A DNA stretch of 64,000 nt from Cryptomeria japonica (Eukaryota > Streptophyta > Pinopsida > Cupressales > Cupressaceae): positions 223,995,415 through 224,059,414 of the forward strand of contig NC_081410.1 of NCBI RefSeq assembly GCF_030272615.1. The letters run 5' to 3'. The notes beneath the pieces were generated by a model. The model was not told the origin of the DNA, searched no databases, and was given only the letters and a program-made list of their open reading frames with translations. Both the position numbers and the translations under genes were made by a program. Below, piece by piece: positions 45,689 through 57,554 of the stretch. Position 1 is the first letter of the stretch; each line of letters opens with the position of its first letter.

Positions 45689-47174
45689 TGATAACTCAAT
45701 GATGAATGAATAGTACCAAACCAATACTAAGAGGGGGGGTGAATCAGTACAGACAAAAACACACTCTTAAACCGGTTTGTCAGCAGACACTATGCACTGA
45801 CAGGCAAATAGTAACATCGGTCCTTAAATAGAGTACAACCAACAAATCCCAGAATAACTGAGACAAGCATAAACCGGTTAACACTTATCTTCTCACATAG
45901 TCTAACACTTCATTTCCATTTCACCCTAATGCATGAATAGGTAATCTACCATCAAAGATATACATATAAGCAACTAGATCAACATGATTCACCGCTTGAC
46001 ATAAAACAACATAGCATCACATGAAGAAGACATCACACATGACACACATATTTTTCACGTGGAAAGCCAACTGGGAAAAACCACGGTGGGGATGAATACC
46101 CACAAGCTTGTTTCTGAACTCTTTAGAAGTCCGCTCTGTTAGGAGCCTTGTTTGGTTAAAGACTGATACAATAGGTTCTATTAGGAACCGATCTTGTTAG
46201 GGATCACCCAGTTAGGGGATGGCTAGAATACTCGGTTAAGGGTTAAACCCTGTTAAAGGTTACCTTGTTAGAGGATTTCAAGAACTCAATGGTTTTGAGT
46301 CACCCTATTAAAGGATTTACAGCAAGCCAGTTAAAGCTACCTTGTTAAGGTATTTTCCAACTGTTGAAGTGGTTAGAGATCAACAGGTATTACAATGATC
46401 TGGTAACAACACTCAATGCCAATGCAGATCCGCTTAAGCTCCTCTTCACCTTCTGCACTTACACTCTGCAGGTATCACTTCTCTCCTCTAGTCTGGCAAG
46501 AATCATGTATCTCTTCTCTTGGATACACACACACAACTTTTGCCAACAACCTCAAAAAGAAACACAACATCGACCTTATAGGAAAATAGATAGGTCGGTA
46601 GCATAAAGCCTAAACCCTAAACCTGTTAGGTTAAGGAATTCAAACGGTTCAATCCTGACCATTGAGCACATTGCATTAAATGCAACAGTCTTGATCCAAT
46701 CTCAAGAAATTCTCCATCATTCATTTTCCACCGATTTCTTGGCGGCTAATAACCCATCACACGTTATCACCATTTACAAACTTCGCACATTCCCGAGGTA
46801 GATAGGAACAATCTCCTTCATGCAAGATCCTTCATGCGCACAAGGCTTACATGGAAACACGATCTGTTCTTCATTACCATGCTAACTCATCACACAAAGT
46901 CACCGGTTGAGCCACACAGGCTTGAAGCACTTCAACCGGAAACCCTAAAGTTGAGACTACTAACAGGTAGTCATACAAAGCTTCCATGTGCCGATTCCCA
47001 TAATCATATGTTGGTTCACCTTGAACAAACACACCACTTCGCTTTGGCACAAATGCCGGTTCACTGTGTTATACCGGTTCTCACATATGTTGGTTCTCAC
47101 CTCTTTAGCATATTGACATCAATGACAACATATAATGTCATTATGTCCTCATACCGGTTCACATAATGCCAACA
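45689..47174 (-). repeat. right LTR (5' LTR) of Copia F
   Basis: 1486 bp, TGATAACTCAATG...CATAATGCCAACA, followed by gatga (47175-47179). G-run box (aagagggggggtgaatcag) at about 45729; stem-loop motif at 46057-46089. It retains ggggatggctagaatactcg (about 46215-46234), missing from the left LTR. Confidence 0.95.
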
Positions 47175-48931
47175 GATGATAGTGAATTGATTGATCCTTA
47201 GTTTATAGATAGTAGACAGAAAGGAGTGATTCCAGAAGTGGACTAGGATAAAGATGCGGAGGATCAGATTCAAGCAAGAGCATTTCCAGTCATTAGAAGG
47301 ACTAAAAAATGGTAAAGAGGGCGAAGAATGAGGAGAATTTCAAGAAAAAGCTCAACTTCACCCACTGAGGTTCCAATAGCTAACTCTCTTGTCACACCTT
47401 GTGTTGCAAGTTCCTCCAAAACACAGGTTAAGACTTAACATGCATCAAGGCCAATGAGGGCCAAGAAGGAATTGACTCCTACTAGGATCACTCGGTCTAA
47501 AACTAGAAACAAAGTAAAGCAATCATCTATGGATTCAGTAGTAGTAGATTTGGATGCCCCTTCTAACATGGACAACACTCCAGCCCATCCAGACTCAGAG
47601 GTGCAGAACATTGATAATGTAAGTGATAATCAGTAGGTGGGTGATGTGACAAACACTGCTACTACATTGGTGGTAGAGAAGGGAAAGGAAGTTGAATCTG
47701 GTTCTGATAAAGCTCCTGTGCACACTAGACGTTTATGGTTAGAGAACATTTTGAATAGTAAGATAAGGAACATAGTTCCTGATTCAGTTCCATTGGAAGA
47801 TATGGTAAGTAAATGCCTGGGAAAGACTCCCAAGGCCAAGAAACTAAAGACAATCTCCAAAATTGATTTTGATGATAGCATAGGCAATTGGACAATAGAA
47901 ATTTCTCGCCCAGATACTGATGAAGTCATAGCCAACTCTACTGCAAAGGATTTCACAGTTGAAAAACTAAATCTTGGTGTTGGAACCCGAGCAACTGATG
48001 CCTACCATCTTGAAACATCGACTAAGAAAATACTCAATAGAACATGGAAGGATGAAAGAGATAAGCATGAGATGAAGGAAATTCTAAGGAGAATGGTAGA
48101 GTATATCGAAGAAATTAATAATCCAAACCCTCAACTTCTGTCGCAACTTCCAATGTCCTTTGACCCTAAATCACCTTCTAATCAAAAGACTGGAACAAAT
48201 ACAGAAATGCAAGCTCATTACAAAAACTGTGATGGAGTGGTTAGAAGGAATTCAGAAATCAGGTGTAAAGTATTTTATCAATTTGAGTAGAGTTTATGAT
48301 GGGGCGTTAATGGTGATGAAGGAGTTGGAAACTGAAATCATGAATTGGAAAAAAGAAGAAGCTAAATGGGCAGCGAAAGCAGCACAGATGCGAGAAGTGC
48401 AAATATATGGGGTAATGAAGTTTCTCACTAAGAAACCTATAACTGGCTTAGATGATAGTATTCTGTATGTTTTCTAGAGGAACATTGAATGGAGGAATTC
48501 CTTAAGCTTATGAGGAATCTGCAAAACTAGTGAATTAGATCACAGAATTAGTTGCATCCATGCAAAATGAACTTGTGTGCATCGGAATCAAGTGTCTAAA
48601 AGATGATGGTAAGACCCTCAAAGTTGCAGAGGTTATAACAAAAACATTTGAAACCAAAATTAATTATGTCAAAGAGGCAAAGGACCTAGTTCTGGACAAT
48701 TTTTCCACTATTGTAAAGATTGAATCTCTTTTGCTTTTATGCATCGAACACTTGGACAGTCATTTCGACAAAGTTGCATAGGTTAGTAGGGAAAAAGAGG
48801 TCTGGAAGCAGAGGATGATACACGTGGGAATCCCTCATGGTACCTTAATTTGGGATTTCTCTATTGCTTACGCTGGATGGAAGAATGCAACAATTGTCAA
48901 AACTATTGAGCCCAATCAGAATGATCCATAA

Positions 48932-49730
48932 CTATTTTCTTATCATTAGTTTTGGCATATTTAGTTTTAAGTTTTAAGTAAACTTCTCTAAAACTTTGGG
49001 GAGGAAATCTTGAGTTTTCGTGTTTCTCTCTTTAAACCGTTAGCTAGGTTGTGACTATAAAAACTATTTTCATACTCTGAAAGGGTTCAAGAAATTTTGT
49101 TAATGTGCTGAAGTAAACTCTTGATAATTTATCTATTTTGGAAGATGTGAGGAAAGATATTCATCTATGAATTGAATATATGAAATTGATTTGATAGTTT
49201 GAATCTGTGAGTTTGAATCTGAGGAATTTATTTCTGTGTGAATGACTTCTTTTTCAAATCGATCTCATTCCTCATATTGAAAATAGTTACAAAGTTAGGA
49301 GTTAAAAATTCTGCTTTCTTTTCTGTGCATTAAGTTGGATCAGTTAAGATAGTCAGTGAGCTTTTCCTTAAATTGATATATGAGTATTTTGCATCTTCAT
49401 AACATGTTGATGTATGGAGATGAATACCTTTAATGCTTTCGAGTTAAAAGTGTACATGAACTCATAGATTAAATTAATTCATTGAAGATCTTTGAAGGGA
49501 GTTGTACCTTAATTAAGAGGAGAACAAATTATTTTCATTTATCCAACTATGCGGTTGCAAATTTGTCTTTAAAGGGTAACAGAGGTTAAGTGAAGAATAG
49601 AGATTTTGTAAAAAGACAAATCTGTTAACCAACATAACAGACATCCACTATTCCTTACAATACTCCTTGCCTCCGCAGGGGTCATCTTTGATATATAAAA
49701 ATTATCTTCTTCTAAGACTTCAGCTATAAA
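48932..49730. other. gap without recognisable features
   Basis: AT-rich. The only notable string is the purine-rich tttggggaggaaatct at about 48995-49012, which could be a polypurine tract of the element carrying ORF E. No LTR match to the left side was found. Confidence 0.35.
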
Positions 49731-51390
49731 TCAATCATTAACTTCTAAGTCCCCTGATGCCAACCTTTCTATGACCATGATAGAAAATTTCTCCTCTTTG
49801 TTCTTCAGGACAAAGTCCCTAAATTCTAGGAACTGCACAAACTTATCTTCAAACATGAATGTAGAGCATGTCAATCCTTTGACGTCATCAGATTCCTCTC
49901 CTGTTTCAAAATTTATGATCATTTTATAATGACGCCTACCCTCCAAATCAGTGTGTGCCCCTTTGTATGTTGGGTCAATCTTTATCATTTTTTTATCTGG
50001 CATTTGTAGCTTAACCCACATCTCTCTTCTCCTCTAAACCTCTACATCAGAAGCAACATTTCTGATTAAGTCCTCAATCTGATCTTTTTTGTGATCGAAA
50101 CCTTTCAATTTAACCCCAACCCTAGTGTGTTCAGTAAAGTGTTCTGTATCACAATTTCTAAATTTTTCAAAAGCCATCTGATATGGCAGTAACTTGAAAT
50201 ATACCAAGTCCAATCCTTCTTTGCCAGTGATCTCAAAAGTAAAGAAATATAAATTTGGTGGGATGAAGGAGCCCTTCTTTTTATCTCTTAAATGAAACTT
50301 GTCAAACTCATTCAACTGCCAAATGATTTCTAAAAAAATAATTATGTCTGGTACATCTCTAGGCAAAACATGGGGTTTAACTGGTACATTGTAAACTTTG
50401 GTGACAGTGTACCCACGGTAGAAAAACCAGTCTCCCCAATTATGATTCACTCCTAACTCAGGCGCTTGCTCAAGGGGCCTCAAAAATCTCCTCACCCTAT
50501 CAGATAATCTACAATTGATCGGGCAGCCCAAATTTTGCATCACAATATTGACAAAAAATTCCTCAAATATGACATAATTGGAATTCTCACAATGCATGTC
50601 TCATAATTACATCCATTCTTCGATCGGCAAGCACTTACTCTGCTCATCTACCTTTCTCAACTTCAGCTCCGGCTCCCACTACCAAGCCTTACTTCCACAT
50701 TACAAAAGAATGCAACACAATAAACAATACCACCTAAATTGAACAATAGGGCTACCTTGCTTGATATCCAAAAGGGATTTGTGAATGCCATTAGAAATAA
50801 ATGAGGCAAAGTCAAAAAAAGTTATTAATATATGTGTGTTGAATATCGGTGGTCAACATCATCAAATGCACAAGCATCTTGGTTTGTACATCAATTCCCA
50901 ACACTTGGCAAACGACAAATTAGGTGTTTATAAAATAATTCTCAAAAAAATGATAATCATAGGGCTCAACATCTATCCTCCAAAATGAAATAGGATTCCC
51001 TTCCTTCTTCTCCCTTCTATGTAATGGAATCTATTTTACCTTGAAGCTACCTTTGTCCCACTCGTATTCCCTCCCCAAAGATAGAAAGTCAATAGGCATG
51101 TCAACATTAGGGTTTAACATAAATATTTTACAAATAGATCCCCTGTCAAACCCGACCAACAAAACACCTTTCTGCGTGTAGACAAACCTGGAGTCTTGAT
51201 TATAGCTTTTTTCCACTACTCTAATTAGGTCTACATTGACAAAAAAAATTGGGACAAAAAGCTTTCCCAAATCCAATCTCCATGCATTGTTCATTGGTAT
51301 TGGGGCTCTACTCTTTTTGTAAGAATACATGAACAATTTCCTTCCACTAATTGGGATGTAAGGATCCCCACAAGATGTTTCCCTGTCCAC
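49731..51390 (-). pseudogene. decayed homologue of ORF E
   Basis: Three open segments: 51390-51031, 50597-50034 and 50021-49731. They align piecewise with ORF E. KGVLLVGFDRGSICKIF corresponds to GEVLLKISQEVIVIV of E. The segment YTVTKVYNV, LPRDVPDIIIFLEIIWQLNE and GSFIPPNLYFF corresponds to the FTYLKV...LPRYAFDKRILIEICRQLAY...SFPIKLTYF block. A CEN tripeptide precedes the block in both. The gap 51030-50598 is broken by stops. Orientation is opposite to E. No terminal repeats were identified around it. Function unknown. Confidence 0.5.
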
Positions 51391-51943
51391 AAGTCTATCA
51401 AATCAATACCCATACCCTAGGCTTGCTTTCCTCATTTCAAAGATCCGGGCAATTGAGCAATAATATCTTCATCCAAGACCCTCTTATTATTAGCTCTTTT
51501 TGAATTTCACCCCATCTTAATAAAAATTAGGGTTTTAAGAAAATACAGAAACTAAGCTTCCAAGGGAAATTGAATAGTAAAAATTTCTATATACAATCTA
51601 ATTAATCTTTAGCCTTTAGAGTACACAATTTCAACAACTAATCCATAGAAAACTGAGAAGACCCTTTAGTAGCTAGAAACGATCAAACCCTTCAGAAAAT
51701 CAAAGTTCAAACCCTTGTAGTCACGGGTTACCTGTAAATTTGTAATTCATCGCACTGCTTCAATTACCGTGTACACTCACTTTTCTTAATTCTTAGCTTT
51801 CTGATTAGTAATAGCAATGGAGAAAACCATTAATGCATGGAGCAACAACAAACAACTAAGTCATTGTTACTTGTTCAAAGCTTTGAAATTGAACCGTTTG
51901 ATCTTCATCGATGTTATTTCGCATGATCGCATATTTTTAATAT
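51391..51943. other. gap between ORF E homologue and tandem repeats
   Basis: No gene or repeat recognised. The reading leftward from 51480 is a decayed upstream continuation of the ORF at 51390. Confidence 0.35.
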
Positions 51944-53125
51944 GACCCACCATATGAATATGCGATAGACTAAAGCAATGTGATCCAATGGAAATAAAAA
52001 TTAAAATAAATTATTTTTAATGAACTTTAAAAAACTTTACTCCAAGATGGGGTCCACCTTGACACATGTCTCCATTTCGACTACGCTTTGTACGAATTTT
52101 GTTTAGTCAGATCTTACGCTCGAAAATGGACCTAAAGGTCGGTCCCACATGTGAAAGGTCATCCACGGCTCATGACTCATCCGATAATAATTCATAGCTA
52201 AGGTTATCACGATACAATAGAAATATTACAGTTGTCTAAGTTCCTGTAGATGTGGTGTATGGGCCCCATTGAGGATGATGTTGCACACTTGGCTAATAAA
52301 TGAGCTTTCATAATTATAAAGTTTCAAAATAAAAGCTTAGTAACTGACAAATTGACCATATGAACATGCGATAGGCTAAAGCAATGCGATCTGATGGAAA
52401 TAGAAATTTAAATAAATTGTTTTTAATGAGCTTTAAAAAATTTTACTCTGAGTTGGGGTCCACCTTGACACATGTCTCCATTCTGGCTACGCTTTGTATG
52501 AATTTTGTTTAGTCAGATCTTACATCCAGAAATGGACCTAAAGGCTAGTCCCACATGTGAAAGGACGTCCACAACTCACGGCTCAACCAATAATAATTCA
52601 TCACTAAGGCTATCACGATACAATAGAAAGATGACAATTGTTTAAGTTCCTGCAGATGTGGCGTATGAGCCCCATTAAGGATGAGGATGCACACTTGGAA
52701 TAATAAATGACTTTCATAATTATAAAGTTCTGAAATAAAAGCTTAGTAATTGACAAATTGACCCACCATATGAATATGCGATAGACTAAAGCAATGCGAT
52801 CTGATGGAAATAGAAGTTAAAATAAATTATTTTTAATGAACTTTAAAAAACTTTACTCCGAGCTGGGGTCCACCTTGACATGTGTCTCCATTTCGACTAT
52901 GCTTTGTATGAATTTTGTTTAGTTGGATCTTACGCCCAAAAATGGACCTAAAAGTCGGTCCCACGTGTGAAAGGATATCCACAGCTTGCAGCTCAGCCAA
53001 TAATAATTCATCACTAAGGCTATCACGATACAATAGAAAGATGACAATTGTCTGAGTTTCTGCAGATGTGGCATATGGGCCCCATCAAGGATGATGATGC
53101 ACACTTGGACTAATAAACGGGCTTT
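51944..53125. repeat. three tandem copies of a ~408 bp unit
   Basis: Units start at 51944, 52354 and 52760 with gaccca(cca)tatgaatatgcgatag and contain the same ordered landmarks, including tttactcc(a/g)ag(a/c)tgggg, ggtcccacatgtgaaagg, ctatcacgatacaatagaaa and tgggccccatt(g/a)aggatga. Periods are 410 and 406 bp. The third copy fades near 53110-53125. Small open frames inside (52833-53176) are shared repeat by-products. Confidence 0.88.
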
Positions 53126-53676
53126 GTGGTTATGTTTTATGCCTTCCCATGTCACCCCACAAATTCCATTTGGCACTTAAAGAAAGCATCACGAGATAGC
53201 GAGATACATAGTTAAGCAAGTAAGAAATCATATCCTATACAGTCCCTTCATTGTGCTATTATATCTCACGGGGTATCAAGATGTCTATGTTCCTTCTACT
53301 GGATTACCAATCTCCATTGTTCAATGATATTAGGGAATAAGTATAATTTAGGGGAAAGATTAATGTATACACAATGCACGTTAGTTTTAGACAAATGGAA
53401 AAATTATGTTAAATAAATGAAATTTGAAGACAACTTTTACAATTTAAATTATGCAATGAATCATGGAAAATTTGAAAATTGTAATTGTCTGTCAACATTC
53501 ATTTATATAGTAAAAAGGTATAAAATATCATCAATTAAACAATTACAGTTTGCATTTTGCAATAGCCCATGGGATTCAATATGAATTGAATTAAAAACTA
53601 TAAACACCTTGAAAATGTTGTTTTATCAATCGTCAGTGCCAACCAATTTGAAATGCCAATCGAAATCCGACTCCTC
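53126..53676. other. gap between tandem repeats and hAT-like gene
   Basis: AT-rich, no gene recognised. It may hold the 3' flank of the hAT-like element; no terminal inverted repeat could be assigned. Confidence 0.35.
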
Positions 53677-56600
53677 CTATTCTACAGTTTCTTCTACATC
53701 CTTTGAATCATCTTGTCGTGTCTGCATACCTTCACTTAAAATAAAATCATCACTTTCATTCGATCCACCACCATCAATTTCTCCACTAGAAATAGTACCA
53801 ACATTTGAAGTGTTGCACAACCCTCTCCTCTCATGAATGGAATTCCAAATTGTCAATGCCCTTTCATAAGAAAAACTCTCAACATCATACTTACTTGTAT
53901 ACAGCCTCAAACAATTTTCCAAATTCTTGTCTAGTTTGCTTCTTGCCTTTGATTTCAAGAACCCCAATGCACTAAAATCTCTCTCACCCTAAACAGATCC
54001 CAATATCATGGTTTGACATAAATCAACAAGTTTGATGAATCCTGATAGTGCATCGGACAATACTAAGATTTGAGTTATTTTTCGCCAAATCGTTGTTATT
54101 GATCTCGGTAGGTGGGGACTTTACAATGCCTTAGCCTACTCCATCATTGTTGTTGAATATTCAGATGATTGATGTGAGAGCTTATTCTTATCTAAAATTC
54201 CTTCTATTTATGTTTCCTTTCCATCGACATTGCATATGGATTTCTTACAAAAATGATCAATCAAGCACTGTAACTTGTTAAAATAATTCTTTTAACTAAA
54301 ACTGACCTAATAATTAGGATACACAATAGACATGGCTTCTAATAGTCCATCTTGAGGTAATCGACTTAAAATCTCATCGGAAACCTCTTTCACAATACTC
54401 TTTAAAGTATCTTTTACAAAACTGATGATTTGGTTAAAAGCTTCCCTGGTAACATGTACATCTCTCAATCTACTTGAGTGCCTACAACCACTAGTGGCAT
54501 ACTGGTGCATTGGTACCTCATATACACGTACGCATATACATAACTTTCCGCTAGTGTTAAACTTTAAAAAATTGTTAGGATTTTCTAGATCTGTCTGTAG
54601 ACACCTAAAATTAATTAAATTAATATTTAATTAATTTTAGCTTGTCAACATAATTAACCAGTTTAATTGTGTTAATTCCCTTCTTCTTAAGATGAAATTT
54701 AATCAATCTCATCACTATAGTCCAATATTTAATATATTAATTTATCAATAAATTAATTATTTCCCCATTCTTCTAAAGTCACCTCAGCCATTATTTCTTC
54801 TAAAACCCACTTAGTTAATTAATTTTAATTGATTAACCTAACTAAAGCGATTCCTACAAATTACTTCTTGTAATCCTCACTTAGCCTAATTAATTCTTCC
54901 TTAAAGCATGCTTATCATTATTCTCCAATTTTATATTCCTCGACTCATTCTCTCTCCTTATGTCACATCCTCCTAACTTTCCCACTTGCACTCTAATCAC
55001 TCATTAAGCCACCTAATGAATCCCCTTAATAATTTGCACATCCCTAATCACCTTGATCCTTTCAAAGAAATTTAAATTCCTTGAATCTCCCCATGCATCT
55101 CTTATTTGGAATTTTCAATTCCTCTCCCCTTTCTCCAAAGAATTTTTAATTCCTTTTTCTCTTCCCAATGTACTTGGGAGCTCTTCCCATGAACCTTGAG
55201 AGGTGTGGAGATAAGAAATGCCTTTATGAAAAATCTCTTGGTCTCCACACCTTGTCCTCTCAATCCATGTGCTTCCTTTCAAATCAATCTCAACCCTTCA
55301 TTCCAAAATCGATCTTGGCCCTCCATTTTGGCCTCCTCCAATCTATAAATTGGAGTCTCCTCTCCTCACAAATCATCCACTTTTCATACATTCTTATGCT
55401 TTCCATTTCATCCCTTGATCCACTTCCATCATATTCTCATGTTGTCCATTTGAGGATGAAAATCCTCCATCATGCCCTCATAATGCCCAAATCATCCCAC
55501 ACAGTCATTATCATCCAATCCATCCATCTATCAAACATTATCCAATCTTGTTGTGTAGTAGAGAGCAATCCACATCCCATCTTGGAGCCAATCCAATCAT
55601 GTGGAGCATTTGTGCACATTCCACTTCATCAAAGGCTCAATTAGAGGACAAGAGATCATATTCATGAAGGCATACTGGTTTTTGGTATATTTGATTATGT
55701 TTTATGCTTATTTTGATTCATTCTAACCATTAACCCTCTTGTGGATTTTCCCTTGGTTCACTGTCATCAGATGCTAGCTAGAAAATTCTTCCTTTGTAAA
55801 AGGCTATCATGATAGATACATGTTATCAAGGGTCATTATTAACCTTCTATGTAGACTAGTATATTCCTGAATATACAAAATTCTTTCTTGAGCTACTTTC
55901 ACAAGCTTGCTCATTTCATTCAAAGGGAGAGAATACCAGCCAATGTTAAGTGTGTCTCTACATCACTTAACTTATGTAAATTCTCTGAAGCTTTGTCTAC
56001 TGACCCTTGTTGTTTGTACATTAGTCTAATCAGGGATTTATATTCAGAGAAAACTCTTTCTACTGGTCCACGTAAGGAGATCCATCTCGTATCAACATCC
56101 TTAAGAAGCTTGTTTCCATCGGTTATTCCCTTGACAAATTTTTGAAATTATGCAAATCGTTTGGGACTTCGACAAAAAAATGAGTATAGCTCGCAAACCA
56201 GATTTTCAACTCTAGCTACAAATTTAATTTGCTCACAATTCTAAAAGCTAAATTCAGCCCATGGGCCATGCAGTGAATGTCAATCATGTATGGTGAAATA
56301 TAAGTTTGTAGGTTTGCGCAAAGACCATTCCTATGACCTTGAAACATTGCTGCTCCATCAACTCCTACACATACCAACTTTTTGGCAATTTATAAGTCAT
56401 GCATACCACCAAATTGTTTTAAAGAATTCTTAACTAACTCAAATATATTTTGCGCTGTGGAATTATCCTTCATTTTAACAATGCAAAGTAAATAAGATTT
56501 GCGTTCGTGTTTCATTACGGTATACACATGCATACATATCCAAGAAGTATTATCTACTACTGTAACTTGATCTAAAGAATGCAATAAAGTTTGACTATTT

Positions 56601-57554
56601 AATATTTTCCTTTACATCATCGTTTTCCACATCAGCAAGACAACTTGCCCATTCCCATCCACTATTTTTTGACCAATGTGTCTGAGGAAATCTAGGAACA
56701 TTAAAAAATCTTAATAAAGTAGCAAAGTCAAGGTAGTCTAACATAGGACGACCATTTTTCAAAAGATGAAAAACAACACTCAACTGAACAATTTTTGACT
56801 TGAATGTTTCTTACATCATATGTTTGAATTGAGCCTCAATCGAACCTCGATGTTTAGCATTCTTCTCCAATCTTTTCATATTATCTTTATACTCTTCTTC
56901 ATACTTAACATGTTTACATTCTTCCTTTGTTTTCCATCTAGTCACAAATCGTTCTTTTCCATCTATGATTTGTTTTTCATACATGTTACCGATATGCTTC
57001 TCTATAGTGTCCAGTTTTAGGTTGTCCCTTTTTAGTTTCCATCTACAAATTGTACACTTGCATTCTATTGAAGGCCCATCTTTGTTTGGATTTGGCACTT
57101 CTTCAATGAATGGGTACTTTGACATCCAATCCAACTAAAAATTCCTTGTCATTTCCCACTCGCGGCCCGCTTTTGATTTTCCTCTTCTATTTCCCTTTCC
57201 TGTACTTCCAGAAACATCATCTGCGCCTTTCTCAACAACATCATCTGGGTCATTCACATCAACATTTCCTACGACATTGACATCAAGCTCAATTGACTTA
57301 TTTCGACTATTTTTGGAATCCAATTCCATTGGAACATCAAATATGACATTGGGATTTGTCTCGATTATCTCATTTCGATCTTTCTTGGAGGTTTCTCCTT
57401 CAACAATATTTTTTGGTGCATCTACAAGTACATATGTTGTACCTTCCTTTGATGGACCACCAATATTAACACTACCAAAATATGACCTTATGCTTCTATT
57501 TTTGCACTTTGTTGGCCTCCCTTCAATATTTTCAGGGTTCTGGTTGCTCGACAT
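53677..57554 (-). pseudogene. hAT-superfamily transposase-like gene (ZNF862/KIAA1586-like), broken
   Basis: Read right to left. 57554-57135 is an acidic N-terminal region (KNRSIRSYFGSV near its start). 57134-56811 is a BED-like zinc finger (CKCTICRWKLKRDNLKLDT, then EKHIG). 56783-56595 has a DYLDFATLLRFF block. 56584-56390 plus following codons contain VDGAAMFQG and an IHCMAHGLNLAF motif (56250-56290). The DTRWISLRGPVERVF block lies at about 56100-56060. After solo LTR S4, 54510-54307 follows, and the C-terminal dimerisation part ends at 53677 (SERDFSALGFLKSKAR). DTRW and the HCxxH block are hallmarks of this transposase group. Multiple stops and frameshifts, so inactive. It would have bound element ends and cut them. 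Confidence 0.8.
54596..55760 (+). repeat. solo LTR S4 (Gypsy-type), inside the hAT-like gene
   Basis: 1165 bp, TGTAGACACCTAAAA...CCTTGGTTCA, flanked by exact ctgtc copies (54591-54595 and 55761-55765). It shares its first ~15 bases with the Gypsy LTR at 6487-7723 (reverse strand), but most of the rest differs, so it is a related family. A TATA-like tctataaattggag lies at about 55341-55354. No internal region. Confidence 0.9.

Larger units (their letters stand above)
39815..47174 (-). mobile_element. full-length Copia retrotransposon F, inserted in ORF E
   Basis: 7360 bp with both LTRs, primer site (45675-45686), gag, protease, integrase, RT, RNase H and polypurine tract in order on the minus strand. 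Flanked by exact gatga duplications (39810-39814 and 47175-47179). Close in sequence to Copia C at the protein level, but its LTRs are of a different subfamily. A few stops and one or two frameshifts; otherwise the best preserved element in the window. Confidence 0.96.
38568..48931 (+). pseudogene. ORF E: unrecognised large protein, split by Copia F
   Basis: A long decayed ORF in two blocks, 38568-39814 and 47175-48931, interrupted by element F; across the gatga target site the reading frame continues. The first block has segments of 145 and 219 codons. Near its start, GEVLLKISQEVI followed by KIPKKE has the G-x-V-x-(F/L)-x3-I-x4-(L/I)P look of plant transposon/mobile-domain proteins (inference). 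The second half of block 1 (PRFTYLKVGGFE, then LPRYAFDKRILIEICRQLAY and SFPIKLTYF) is shared with the minus-strand ORF at 49731-51390. Block 2 is charged, with basic and coiled-coil stretches (for example KELETEIMNWKKEEAKWAAK). No protease, integrase or RT is linked to it. It ends ...EPNQNDP before a purine-rich tttggggagg. Function unknown; probably an element-encoded structural or accessory protein. Confidence 0.55.

Noticed and set aside
51944-53125. CRISPR-like array or tRNA cluster
   Set aside because: Long ~408 bp units without spacers; no cloverleaf or tRNA promoter boxes found.
55888-56145. Plus-strand ORF inside the hAT-like gene
   Set aside because: The opposite strand carries the DTRW block, so the plus-strand frame is a shadow.
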